Shown here piece by piece: positions 17,079 to 27,336 of a stretch of 64,000 nucleotides of DNA. Location: positions 558,001 through 622,000 of the forward strand of contig CAVSIY010000002.1 of assembly GCA_963728165.1 (NCBI GenBank), in the 5' to 3' direction. The first letter of the stretch is position 1; each line of letters opens with the position of its first letter. This DNA is from Hyphomicrobium_A sp963728165 (GTDB lineage Bacteria; Pseudomonadota; Alphaproteobacteria; Rhizobiales; Hyphomicrobiaceae). Below the pieces are notes generated by a model, which made no database searches, had not been told where the DNA came from, and saw only the letters and a program-made list of their open reading frames with translations. The translations under genes were made by a program, and so were the position numbers.

Positions 17079-18541
17079 CGCGCCCTCTTTGCCGCGTCTG
17101 CGAGCCAGCCGCGCGCCACAAGCGTCAGGGCCTCGCGTACGTCCTCGCGCTCGAGCTTCGCCAGCGCATCGCCGACGAAGGATTCGATCAGCAGCGCGCG
17201 CGCCTCGGCCTCGGGGATGCCGCGCGAGCGGCAATAGAACAGCAGATCCTCGTCGAGGTCGGCGCTGGTGCTCCCGTGCCCGCAGACGACGTCGTCGGCG
17301 TAGATCTCGAGCTCGGGCTTGGAATCGAACTCAGCAAAGGGCGACAGCATCAGCACCTGCGCCATCTGCTTGCCGTCGGTCTTCTGCGCGTGCGGACGCA
17401 CGATGACCTTGCCCTGGAAGATGCCGCGTGCCTCGTCCTCGAGCACGCCCTTGAACAGCTCGCGGCTCTCACAAGCCGGCACCGCATGATCGACGACGAG
17501 GGTGGTGTCGACGTGCTCGAGCCCTCGCGCGAGGAAGGCGCCGGAGAGATCGATCTTGGCGCCCTCGCCCTTGAACGTCACCGCCAGCTGATTGCGCGCG
17601 AGGCCCACGCCCGCCGTGAACTGGAAGCCGCGGTAGTCGGCGTCAGCGCCGATGTCCACGAGCCAGTTGGCGAGATGGACCGCCGCGCCGCCATCGAGCG
17701 TGCACTTGACGTGGGTGACACGGGCGCCATCACCGATGCCGATCTCGGTCGCGGCGTTGTGCTGGCCTTGGGCCGCAGCGCCGGGCAGCGCCACGAAGGC
17801 CTCGATGATGGTCGCTTCAGCACCGTCGCCGACGCTCAAGACGTTGCGCGTCGTCACCAGCTGCGGCTCGGCACCCGCGCGCGCGAACACGATGAGCAGC
17901 GGCTTTGCGAGCTTGGCGCCCTTGGCGATGCCCAACACGGCACCGTCGGTGGCATAAGCGGTGTTTAACGCCAGCACCGCGTCGTCGTCGCGGCCATCGA
18001 GGCGCAAAAGGTCGACTGCGCCCCCATCGCTCCCATCGTTGAGGGCCGCAGAAAGCGGGCTCCCCAGGATATCCTTGAGGCTTTCGAGCTGGGACAGCTC
18101 CGGCCGGTAGGCGCCATTGACGAACACCACCCGGTCCGCATCGATGCCGGCAAGCGGCCCCAGCGCTGCGCCGACGTCCGCCGCGGTTACCGGGATGTCG
18201 TCGCCGATCCTCGGCGCCAGCGCTTCCTTCAGCACATGGCGCAGATCGGTGTACTTCCACGCCTCGATGCGCCGGTGCGGCAGCCCCAGCGTCTCGAAGC
18301 GGCCGATCGCGCGCTCGCGCGCGTCGCGCACGCCGCCCCCGCCCGGAAGCTCGTCGGCGATCGCGGCATAGGTCTCGCTCAGGCCCTGCTCCGCCTTGGT
18401 TTTCAAAGCAGCCACGCTCATCTCGCGTCCCCCCCGAGCCGCATCGGCGCGCTGAGGCGTGCGCACCTCGGCCGGGCTTTCCGCGCCGGCCGGTGCGTAC
18501 CTGTCCTCGCCGATGGGCAATTTGCCTTCCATGTTGTTCAC
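17075..18541 (-). CDS. sufD: Fe-S assembly scaffold subunit SufD
   Basis: 488 residues from a GTG at 18541 that overlaps the sufC stop (GTGA), or 448 from an internal ATG at 18421 (MSVAALKTKAEQG), which matches the usual SufD length better. The first 40 residues are low-complexity. SufD features include HRRIEAWKYTDLRHVL near the N-terminus, and LARGLEHVDTTLVVDHAVPACES and CGHGSTSADLDEDLLFYCRSRGI in the beta-helix/C-terminal part. SufD pairs with SufB and contributes a conserved His to cluster assembly. Stop overlaps the sufS start. Confidence 0.94.
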   Translation of the reverse strand: MNNMEGKLPIGEDRYAPAGAESPAEVRTPQRADAARGGREMSVAALKTKAEQGLSETYAAIADELPGGGGVRDARERAIGRFETLGLPHRRIEAWKYTDLRHVLKEALAPRIGDDIPVTAADVGAALGPLAGIDADRVVFVNGAYRPELSQLESLKDILGSPLSAALNDGSDGGAVDLLRLDGRDDDAVLALNTAYATDGAVLGIAKGAKLAKPLLIVFARAGAEPQLVTTRNVLSVGDGAEATIIEAFVALPGAAAQGQHNAATEIGIGDGARVTHVKCTLDGGAAVHLANWLVDIGADADYRGFQFTAGVGLARNQLAVTFKGEGAKIDLSGAFLARGLEHVDTTLVVDHAVPACESRELFKGVLEDEARGIFQGKVIVRPHAQKTDGKQMAQVLMLSPFAEFDSKPELEIYADDVVCGHGSTSADLDEDLLFYCRSRGIPEAEARALLIESFVGDALAKLEREDVREALTLVARGWLADAAKRAR

Positions 18542-19293
18542 GCGGCCTTCCCTTGATACTCGGCGTAGCCGGACTTCTCCAGCTCCTGCGCCAGCGACGC
18601 GTCGCCCGACTTCTCGATCCGGCCGTCGATCATCACGTGCACCTTGTCGGGCACGATGTAGTTCAACAGCCGCTGGTAGTGGGTGATGACCAGCATGGAG
18701 CGGTCCGGGGCCCGCATTGCGTTGACGCCGTCGGCAACGATGCGCAGCGCGTCGATGTCGAGGCCTGAGTCGGTCTCATCCAGCACGCACAGCGTCGGCT
18801 CCAGGATCTCCATCTGCAGGATCTCGGAGCGCTTCTTCTCGCCGCCCGAGAAGCCGACGTTCACCGGCCGCTTGAGCATCTCCATGTCGATGTCGAGCTT
18901 TGCCGCCTTCACCTTCACGAGCTTCAGGAACTCCGGCGTCGACAGCTCTGCTTGCCCACGCGCCTTGCGCACGGCATTTGCCGCGGTGCGCAGGAAGGTG
19001 AGGCTCGCCACGCCCGGAATCTCCATCGGGTACTGGAAGGCTAAGAACACGCCCTTGGCCGCCCGCTCCTCCGGCTCCATCTTGAGGATGCTCTCGCCAT
19101 TCCACAGGATATCGCCTTTGGTCACCTCGTAGTCGGCACGGCCGGCGAGCACATAGGCGAGCGTCGACTTGCCCGAGCCGTTGGGGCCCATGATCGCGTG
19201 CACCTCGCCCTTGGGGATGGTGAGCGAGAGCCCCTTGAGGATCTCGCGGTCCTCATCGGCGATCTTCACGTGCAGGTCTTTGATCTCGAGCAT
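18538..19293 (-). CDS. sufC: Fe-S assembly ATPase SufC
   Basis: 251 residues. ABC ATPase with Walker A GPNGSGKS, signature FSGGEKKR, Walker B CVLDETDSGLD and the switch histidine in VITHYQRLL. SufC drives conformational change of the SufB-SufD scaffold and has no transport role. The gene follows a small membrane-protein gene after 46 bases and overlaps sufD. Confidence 0.97.
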   Translation of the reverse strand: MLEIKDLHVKIADEDREILKGLSLTIPKGEVHAIMGPNGSGKSTLAYVLAGRADYEVTKGDILWNGESILKMEPEERAAKGVFLAFQYPMEIPGVASLTFLRTAANAVRKARGQAELSTPEFLKLVKVKAAKLDIDMEMLKRPVNVGFSGGEKKRSEILQMEILEPTLCVLDETDSGLDIDALRIVADGVNAMRAPDRSMLVITHYQRLLNYIVPDKVHVMIDGRIEKSGDASLAQELEKSGYAEYQGKAA

Positions 19294-19339
19294 TCTACAA
19301 CTCCGCTAAATCGTTTGTACGGCCGCTGATCCCGCGACT

Positions 19340-19614
19340 TTAGTCGCGCTCACCCCAGCGCCACCGCCATTCCCCCTTCGTCAACCGCTTGGCAAAAAGT
19401 GCATAGGCAAAGAGAACAACGGCGACATAGGCGATCCAGACTGCGACCCTCCACGGATCAGGCTGGGCGTGTCCCAGGGGAAAGAGCCCGAGCCGCACCG
19501 GCAACAGAAGGAAGAGCACGAGTGCGGCGATCGATGCCCACCCTTTCCAGCTCGACGGCGTAGCCCCGTAGCCGTAGCGCTTCGGGCGGAACCAGTAATC
19601 CTTAGGAATCTGCA

Positions 19615-19615
<1 letters not shown>
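19340..19615 (-). CDS. Small two-TM membrane protein inside the suf operon
   Basis: 91 residues starting MQIPKDYWFRPKRYGYG. The ATG shares a base with the sufB stop (TGATG), so it is probably translationally coupled. Two hydrophobic segments (about residues 27-48 and 57-78) are joined by a short PLGHAQPDPW loop. The C-terminus is basic and tryptophan-rich (KGEWRWRWGERD). I do not recognise a family beyond hypothetical proteins at this position. Its place between sufB and sufC is unusual, because no membrane step is known in Suf assembly. Both termini are predicted to face the cytoplasm. Confidence 0.75.
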
Positions 19616-21084
<1,469 letters not shown>

Positions 21085-21110
21085 CAACTATCCTTTCAAA
21101 ACTTCTCGGC

Positions 21111-22242
21111 TCACGCGGCGATCGCCGCGGAGCCTGCAACCTTGTCCCAGGCCGCCAGGAAGGCGGCGATGTCGTTCTCGCTCGTCTCAGCCCCGAGGCT
21201 CACCCGGATCGCCGAGCGCGTGATCTCCGGCGGCAGCCCCATGGCTTCGAGCACGTGGCTCGCTCCGACCTTTCCCGACGAGCAGGCCGCACCGGCGCTC
21301 ACTCCCACGCCTGCGAGGTCGAGCTTGATGACGACCGTCTCCGCCGCCTTGCCCGGCAGCGCGATGCAGGAGGTGTTGGCGATGCGGGCCGTATCCTTGC
21401 CGACGATCATTGCCGCTGGCGTCGTCTGCATAACGCCATCCTCCAGCATCGCCCGCAATCGGCCCATCTGCATGGCTGCGTCCTGTTCGCGGGCAATCGC
21501 CGTGGCGGCCGCGCCGAAGCCGGCGATCCCGGCGACGTTCTCAGTGCCGCCGCGCCGGCGCCGCTCCTGCCCGCCTCCGGCGATGAAGGTCGGCAGCTCG
21601 GCAGCCTCGCGCACGATGAGCGCACCGACGCCGCGCGGGCCCCCGATCTTGTGGCCGGAGAGAACCGAGCGCGTCGACGTCGAGGGCGGCGAAGTCGACG
21701 GGAATGCGCCCCGGCGCCTGCACCGCATCGACGTGCACGCGCGCGCCGACCTCGCGCGCCAAAGCCGCAGCCTCGGCCACCGGCTGGATCACGCCGGTCT
21801 CGTTGTTGGCCAGCATCAGGCTCAGAAGCACGCGCTTGAAGCCGTGCGCGGCGCGCTTGAACGGCTCGGCCACGGCGCCAACGTCGGCGACGCCGCTGAG
21901 GCCGGCCGGGATCTCCACGATCTCGGCGCCTGAGCGCCGCGCCGGGGCCAGCACCGAGTCGTGCTCGATGCCGCAGACGCCGATCGCGTCCCAGCCCGCC
22001 GCCATCACCCAGTTGTTCGCCTCGGTCGCGCCGCTCGTGAACACGACCTCGCTGGCGCGCGCGTTGACGAGGCGGGCGACATCCTCGCGCGCAGTCTCGA
22101 TGATTGCGCGGGCGGCGCGGCCCTCGGCATGCACCGACGACGGGTTGCCGATCACGTCGAGCGCCGCCAGCATCGCCGCGCGCGCTTCGAGGCGCAGCGG
22201 CGCCGACGCGTTGTAGTCGAGATAGGTGCGCGCTTGCGTCAT
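21111..22242 (-). CDS. NifS/IscS-type cysteine desulfurase (one frame change)
   Basis: About 376 residues when one extra base near 21665 is bridged. The first part (MTQARTYLDYNASAPLR, SSVHAEGRAAR, VFTSGATEANNW, LANNETG, VHVDAVQAPGR) runs to about 21667. The second frame then supplies the PLP lysine (LSGHKIGGPRG), GGGQERRRRGGTENV and the catalytic cysteine (AACSSGKVG). It belongs to the group I desulfurases. It starts inside the iscR stop (ATGA overlap). In Rhizobiales suf operons such a gene commonly follows iscR, next to a separate SufS. The frame change is more likely a consensus error than inactivation. Confidence 0.85.
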
Positions 22243-22697
22243 CGGGCCACCAGCTCGCGTTGGGGCAGCGGCTTTACCGCCTGCTTTGCCGCCGGAATGC
22301 CGTCGAGCACCTCCTGCAGCGACACGTTCGACAGGAAAGCCGCGATGTGGCCGCCGAGCGCGTGCCACAGCGCGTGCGTCAGGCAGCGGTGGTCCGCGAC
22401 GCAGCCGACGTCGCCGTCGAGACAGCGCGTCATGCGCGTCTCTTCCTCCACCGCCTTCATGATGTGGGCGATCTGAATGGAGCTTGCGGAGCGCGCAAGC
22501 AGATAGCCGCCGGCGCGACCGCGGGCGCTCTGCACCAGGCCGGCGCGGCGCAGGCGCAGAAAGATCTGCTCCAGATAGGCCATCGACAGGTTCTGCCGCT
22601 CGGCGATCGCCGACAGCGGCACGGCCCCGTCCTCGCCGTGCTTGGCGAGGTCGGCCATGGCCATCACCGCGTACCTGGCCTTGGTATTCAGCTCCAC
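22239..22697 (-). CDS. iscR: Rrf2/IscR-family transcriptional regulator
   Basis: 152 residues from a GTG at 22697 with GGAGG 8 bases upstream; a longer start at 22766 lacks such a site. Winged-helix features: ELNTKARYAVMAMADLA, LSMAYLEQIFLRLRRAGLV, SARGRAGGYLLAR. The cluster-binding cysteines occur in RCLDGDVGCVADHRCLTHALW. IscR senses Fe-S status, and the gene heads the suf operon it probably controls. The spacer upstream carries an Irr-box-like palindrome. The RirA and NsrR families are relatives; the position and the CLTHALW motif favour IscR. Confidence 0.9.
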   Translation of the reverse strand: MELNTKARYAVMAMADLAKHGEDGAVPLSAIAERQNLSMAYLEQIFLRLRRAGLVQSARGRAGGYLLARSASSIQIAHIMKAVEEETRMTRCLDGDVGCVADHRCLTHALWHALGGHIAAFLSNVSLQEVLDGIPAAKQAVKPLPQRELVAR

Positions 22698-22822
22698 GCC
22701 AACATCCTCCGATCCCCGGTTCTGGGGTACGGCCCGCCGCTGGCCGCTTTCTCTTGCAATTGCCACCAGGGCTTGTGCTAAGAAGCGCGACCGTCGAGAG
22801 CCGGCACGATTTAAGCCCGCTC

Positions 22823-22839
22823 TTTCGAACCATTCTAAA
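22823..22839 (-). promoter_or_regulatory. Irr-box (ICE)-like palindrome upstream of iscR-suf
   Basis: Read on the minus strand: TTTAGAATGGTTCGAAA, i.e. TTTAGAA-N3-TTCGAAA, which differs at one base from a perfect TTTAGAA-N3-TTCTAAA inverted repeat. That form resembles the iron control element bound by Irr in Rhizobiales. It lies about 125 bases upstream of the iscR GTG. Confidence 0.45.
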
Positions 22840-22853
22840 TTCCTAATGGGAAT
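22839..22853 (-). promoter_or_regulatory. Second palindrome next to the Irr-like box
   Basis: ATTCC-N5-GGAAT, perfect arms, touching the Irr-like box at one base. It could be an additional operator site (for example for an Rrf2-type regulator) or part of an AT-rich promoter region. Confidence 0.3.
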
Positions 22854-22964
22854 ATGAAAATTCCGAGCCCTGAAGTCAAGGTTTCGGAGCGGTCGATCTC
22901 ACGGGTTCTGCCCGCCGTCCCGCCTCGGGGGCCGAGCCCATAACCTCCTAAGAGCTGGAAAACG

Positions 22965-23711
22965 ATGCCCGAGCTGATCATTAATGGGCCCGCGGGCCGC
23001 ATCGAGGCCCGTTACCATCACGATTCGGCGAGCGACAGCCCCGTAGCCCTCATCCTGCACCCGCACCCGCAATTCGGGGGCACGATGAACAACCAGGTCG
23101 TCTACACGCTCTATCATACGTTCGCCGAGCGCGGCTTCTCGGTGCTGCGCTTCAACTTCCGCGGCGTCGGCCGCAGCCAGGGCATCTGGGACGGCGGCCC
23201 GGGCGAGTTGTCGGATGCCGCCTCGGCGCTGGACTGGCTGCAGCTGGTCAAGCCCGACGCCAAGAGCTGCTGGATCGCCGGCGTCTCCTTCGGCACCTGG
23301 ATCGCCATGCAGCTTCTGATGCGCCGTCCCGAGGTGGAAGGCTTCATCTGCGTCGCCCCGCCGTCCAACCTCTATGACTTCTCCTTCCTCGCCCCCTGCC
23401 CGTCCTCGGGCCTGATGATCAACGGCGACAAGGACCGGGTGGTGCCGACCAACTCGGTGGGCGAGCTGTCACAGCGCCTCAAGACGCAGCGCGGCATCAA
23501 GATCACGCATCAGGTCGTCCCCGGCGCCAACCACTTCTTCGAGAACAAGCTCGACGAGCTGAAAGAGGCGGTCGGCACCTACGTCGACGAGCGCATGGAG
23601 CAGGCCGAGAAAGACCGCGTCAAAGAGAAGGAGCGCGAGCGGGAACGCGAGCGCGAGCGCCAGCGCCAGCGCGAGATCGAGCGCCAGGAGGAGCAGGGCG
23701 GCGGCAGCTGA
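22965..23711 (+). CDS. Alpha/beta hydrolase with long charged C-terminal tail
   Basis: 248 residues. The hydrolase core includes LILHPHPQFGGTMNNQVV, LRFNFRGVGRSQG, the nucleophile GVSFGTW, an aspartate in INGDKDRVVP and a catalytic-type His in PGANHFF. This matches the family often annotated as COG2945-like hydrolases in alphaproteobacteria. The last ~45 residues alternate Glu/Lys with Arg (EREREREREREREERQ-like) and must form an extended charged helix, perhaps for membrane or partner contact. It is divergent from iscR and followed by an M28 peptidase gene. Substrate unknown. Confidence 0.82.
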   Translation: MPELIINGPAGRIEARYHHDSASDSPVALILHPHPQFGGTMNNQVVYTLYHTFAERGFSVLRFNFRGVGRSQGIWDGGPGELSDAASALDWLQLVKPDAKSCWIAGVSFGTWIAMQLLMRRPEVEGFICVAPPSNLYDFSFLAPCPSSGLMINGDKDRVVPTNSVGELSQRLKTQRGIKITHQVVPGANHFFENKLDELKEAVGTYVDERMEQAEKDRVKEKERERERERERQRQREIERQEEQGGGS

Positions 23712-23742
23712 TTGCGCGCCCCGCGCGGGCCATTAGGAGCGG

Positions 23743-24750
23743 ATGCGAAGCGTGAGGAAGACCGTGATCCTTTGGGGAGCAGGGTTTCTGCTCGTCGTTG
23801 CCGCGCTCTCAGGCGCAACGGCCTGGTACATGCTGGGTGTGCCCGGCAACAGCTTTTCAGGACCGGTGCCGCCGCCGACACGCGCCGAGGAGACGCTCGC
23901 CCAGCGTTTGCAGCGCCACGTCACGGCAATCGCGAGCGTGCCCCATAACGTCAGCCACTACGCCGAGCTTGAAAAGTCGGCCGCCTACATCGAGGGCGAG
24001 CTTGCCGCGCTCGGCTACACGCCGCGACCCCAAGTCTTCGACACCGACGGCCGCTCGGTGCGCAACATCGAGGTCACGCTCGAGCCGCAAGACGCAGGCC
24101 CCGAGACCGAGAGCATCGTCGTCGGCGCGCACTATGATTCGGCCGGCATCGCGCCCGGCGCCAACGACAACGCCACCGGCGTCGCCGCCGTCATCGAGCT
24201 GGCGCGCCTGCTCAAGGACGTCAGGCCCAAGCACAAGCGCCTGCGCCTCGTGCTCTTCGTCAACGAGGAGCCGCCCTACGACCGCACGCCCAACATGGGC
24301 AGCTGGCGCTATGCGCAGATGCTCAAGGAGCGCGGCGAGCGCGTCGCCGGCATGATGTCGCTGGAGACGCTCGGCTGCTTCTCCGATAAGCCCGGCAGCC
24401 AGAAATACCCCGCCCCCTTCGGGCTGTTTTTTCCGAATAAGGCCAACTTCATCGCCTTCGTCGCCCTGCCGGGCGGGCGCGACTTCCTGCAGGAGGTCGT
24501 GGGGCCTTTTCGCCGCCATACCGAGATCCCCACCATCGGCGGCACCGCGCCCGACCAGTTCGACGGCGTCGGCTGGTCCGACCACTGGTCGTTCTCCAAG
24601 CACGGCTACCCGGCGATCATGATCACCGACACCGCGCTCTTCCGCTATGCCCACTATCACAAAGCGACCGATACGCCCGACAAGGTCGACTACGCGAAGC
24701 TCGCGCGCATCACGCTGGGGCTGGAGCAGACGCTGCGCGATCTGTTGTAG
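23743..24750 (+). CDS. M28-family zinc aminopeptidase-like protein
   Basis: 335 residues. An N-terminal signal anchor (residues 7-30) puts the enzyme domain outside the cytoplasm. Di-zinc ligands of M28 peptidases can be read in order: His/Asp in GAHYDSA, Asp in GANDNATG, the Glu pair in FVNEEPP, Glu in MSLETLG, and His in RYAHYHKATDTPD. It probably trims peptides or related amides in the periplasm. It is 31 bases after the hydrolase gene, in the same direction, and may be cotranscribed. It converges on anmK across a palindromic element. Confidence 0.85.
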   Translation: MRSVRKTVILWGAGFLLVVAALSGATAWYMLGVPGNSFSGPVPPPTRAEETLAQRLQRHVTAIASVPHNVSHYAELEKSAAYIEGELAALGYTPRPQVFDTDGRSVRNIEVTLEPQDAGPETESIVVGAHYDSAGIAPGANDNATGVAAVIELARLLKDVRPKHKRLRLVLFVNEEPPYDRTPNMGSWRYAQMLKERGERVAGMMSLETLGCFSDKPGSQKYPAPFGLFFPNKANFIAFVALPGGRDFLQEVVGPFRRHTEIPTIGGTAPDQFDGVGWSDHWSFSKHGYPAIMITDTALFRYAHYHKATDTPDKVDYAKLARITLGLEQTLRDLL

Positions 24751-24760
24751 TAGCGCTTTC

Positions 24761-24862
24761 CCTCTCCCCATGCCCTCTCGCATGGGGAGAAGGTTAGGGT
24801 GAGGGGCAGAAGCTAGCGTTGCGGTTTGCGGCTGCCCCTCTCCCTGCACGCGGGGAGAGGGA
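24761..24862. repeat. Composite palindromic element, two hairpins
   Basis: Left hairpin CCTCTCCCCATG...CATGGGGAGA(A)GG at 24761-24793. A middle segment (GTGAGGGGCAGAAGCTAGCG ... GGCTGCCCCT) follows, then a right hairpin CCCTCTCCCTGC / GCGGGGAGAGGG ending near 24862. Organisation and middle segment match the element inside thiC (61440-61556). It lies between convergent genes, ending 2 bases from the anmK stop codon, where it could also act as a transcription stop. Confidence 0.78.
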
Positions 24863-24864
24863 GA

Positions 24865-25976
24865 TCAGCTGTTTGCCTTGGCGAGGACGCCGCCGGTCAT
24901 CGGCGCCGATACGCCCGTGGTCTCCGGGAACGTGATCGGCAGCTTCAAGCGCCGAGCGCACCGCCATATAGGCCCACGCCTCCGCCTCGATCACGTCGCC
25001 GTTGAGGCCGATCGCCTCCACCGGCACCACGGCGTTGGCGACGTGCCCGGCCAGCATGCTCATCAAGGTTCTGTTCTTGCGCCCGCCCCCGCACACGATC
25101 CAGGTGCGCGGCTCGCGCGGCATGTTCTCGCGCGCCTTCGCGATCGAGGCCGCGGTGAAGGCGGCGAGCGTCGCCGCCCCGTCCTCGGTCGTGAGCGCAT
25201 CGAGGGAAGCCGACGAGAACGCGTCGCGGTCGAGCGACTTGGGCGGCGGTGCGCCGAAGTAGCCATTGGTCAAAAGTGCCGTCAGCGCCTCGGCGTCGAC
25301 GCGGCCGCGCGCGGCGACCGCGCCGTCGGCGTCGTGCACGGCGCCTGAGCGCTTCAGCATCCAATCGTCGATGAGCGCATTGCCGGGCCCGGTGTCGAAC
25401 GCGAGCAAGCGCCCGTCGGCGCCGATCCAGGTGACATTGGCGACGCCGCCGATGTTGAGGAAGACAACGGGCAGCTCCTCGAGCTGCGCAGCGAGCGCCC
25501 GGTGGTAGACCGGCACCAGCGGCGCGCCCTGCCCGCCGGCGGCGACGTCGGCGGCGCGCAGATCGTAGACGACGTCGATGCCGGTGCGCGCAGCCAGCAA
25601 CGCCCCTTCCCCGAGTTGCACCGTCATGGCACGCGCCGGCATCGTGCAGCACCGTCTGGCCGTGATAGCCGATGAGATCGACACTTGCCGGATCGATGCC
25701 GTTCGCCTGCAGGAAGTGGGCGACCGCCTCGGCGTTGAGCTCGGTCAGCGCGGTTTCCAGCTCGCGCAAGGCGGCCGGCCGATCGGCGCGATCCTTGAGG
25801 GCGTGCGCCTCCTTGAGGGCGGCGCGCAGCTTGACCTTGATCTCGGGCGGATAGGGCGTGCTCCCCGCCGGCCCGTGACGCAGGTCGCGGTCCCCGTCCG
25901 TTTCCAGCAGCGCCACGTCGATGCCGTCCATGGATGTGCCGCTCATCAAACCGAGCGCGCGCTTGAGCTTGCCCAT
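24865..25976 (-). CDS. anmK: Anhydro-N-acetylmuramic acid kinase (two frame changes)
   Basis: Bridging two single extra bases gives 369 residues, the usual AnmK length. The first frame reads MGKLKRALGLMSGTSMDGIDVAL to VDLIGYHGQTVLH. Near 25635 it passes to MTVQLGEGALLAARTG...FLNIGGVANVTW...DTGPGNALID...ICGGGRKN-like segments. Near 24950 it passes to LPITFPETTGVSAPMTGGVLAKANS. AnmK phosphorylates and opens 1,6-anhydro-MurNAc during cell-wall recycling. The start at 25976 has GGAAGGGG upstream. It is divergent from tyrS, an arrangement common in Rhizobiales. Both frame changes look like consensus errors because every motif survives. Confidence 0.9.
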
Positions 25977-26066
25977 CGACCCCTTCCTGTGCATGTTCCC
26001 CGCCACCGCCCTCTATCCAGCATTGGCCGCCAGGGCGGCAAGCGGCGCAACGTCAATACCCGGGTC

Positions 26067-27323
26067 ATGGCCAATCTCAAATCAGACTTCTTAAAGATTC
26101 TCACCGAGCGCGGCTTCGTGCACCAATGCTCTGATGACGCCGGGCTCGATGCGCTCAGCTCCAAGGGCGCGGTCACGGCCTACGTCGGCTACGACTGCAC
26201 CGCGCCGTCGCTGCACGTGGGCAGCCTCATCTCCATCATGATGCTGCATTGGCTGCAAAAGTGCGGCGGCAAGCCGATCGTGCTTATGGGCGGCGGAACG
26301 ACGCGCGTGGGCGATCCCTCCGGCAAGGACGAGACGCGCCAAATCCGCTCTGTCGAAGAGATCGACGCCAACAAGGACGGCATGAAGCAGGCCTTCGCCA
26401 GGTTCCTTAAATTCGGCGCCGGCAAGACCGACGCCGCCATGGTCGACAATGCCGAGTGGCTCAGCCCCCTCAACTACATCGACTTTTTACGCGACGTCGG
26501 GCGGCATTTCTCCGTCAACCGCATGCTGACCATGGACAGTGCCAAGCTCCGCTTGGACCGCGAGCAGGAGCTGTCCTTCATCGAGTTCAACTACATGCTG
26601 TTGCAGGCCTACGATTTCGTGGAGCTCGCCAACCGCTACGGCTGCAACCTGCAGATGGGCGGCTCCGACCAGTGGGGCAACATCGTCACCGGCATCGACC
26701 TCGGCCGGCGCATGGGCGTCAAGCATCAGCTCTACGCGCTGACCTGCCCGCTGCTCACCACCGCATCGGGCGCCAAGATGGGCAAGACCGCCGCGGGCGC
26801 GGTGTGGCTCAACGAGGCGCAGCTTTCCGCCTACGACTACTGGCAATATTGGCGCAACACCGAGGACGCCGACGTCGCCCGCTTTCTCAAGCTGTTCACG
26901 ATGCTGCCGTTGCCCGAGGTTGCCAAGCTCGCTGCCCTCCAAGGTGCGGAGATCAACGAGGCCAAGAAGGTGCTGGCGACCGAGGCGACGGCACTTCTGC
27001 ACGGGCGCGACAAGGCTGAGGCCGCGGCCGCGACCGCGCGCACGACGTTTGAGCAGGGTGCGCTGGCGCAGGACCTGCCCACCGTCGAGGTCTCCAAAGC
27101 CGAGCTCGCCAAGGGGCTCGGCCTGCTCACGGCCTTCGTGCAGGCAGGCCTCGTCAAATCGAACGGCGAGGCGCGGCGTCAGATCCAGGGCGGCGGCCTC
27201 AAGGTCAACGACACGGCGATTGCCGACGAGAAGGCGCAGCTGACGCCGGCCGACGTCGTCGCCGGCGGCGTCATCAAGCTGTCGCTGGGAAAGAAGAAGC
27301 ACGTGCTGTTGAAGCCGGTGTGA
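26067..27323 (+). CDS. tyrS: Tyrosyl-tRNA synthetase
   Basis: 418 residues from the ATG at 26067 (MANLKSDFLKILTERGF). Class I signatures are present: a HIGH-like LHVGSL and the KMSKS-equivalent GAKMGKT. The tyrosine-site region (YDFVELANRYGCNLQMGGSDQWGNI) and a C-terminal S4 RNA-binding domain (SNGEARRQIQGGGLKVNDTAI) follow. It charges tRNA-Tyr in the cytosol. The frame is open further upstream, but that part overlaps divergent anmK and has no coding character. Confidence 0.96.
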   Translation: MANLKSDFLKILTERGFVHQCSDDAGLDALSSKGAVTAYVGYDCTAPSLHVGSLISIMMLHWLQKCGGKPIVLMGGGTTRVGDPSGKDETRQIRSVEEIDANKDGMKQAFARFLKFGAGKTDAAMVDNAEWLSPLNYIDFLRDVGRHFSVNRMLTMDSAKLRLDREQELSFIEFNYMLLQAYDFVELANRYGCNLQMGGSDQWGNIVTGIDLGRRMGVKHQLYALTCPLLTTASGAKMGKTAAGAVWLNEAQLSAYDYWQYWRNTEDADVARFLKLFTMLPLPEVAKLAALQGAEINEAKKVLATEATALLHGRDKAEAAAATARTTFEQGALAQDLPTVEVSKAELAKGLGLLTAFVQAGLVKSNGEARRQIQGGGLKVNDTAIADEKAQLTPADVVAGGVIKLSLGKKKHVLLKPV

Positions 27324-27336
27324 GCCGCGCGCCAGC

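Noticed and set aside
15675..17237. A 520-codon open frame on the plus strand
   Set aside because: Shadow of sufS in the opposite direction.
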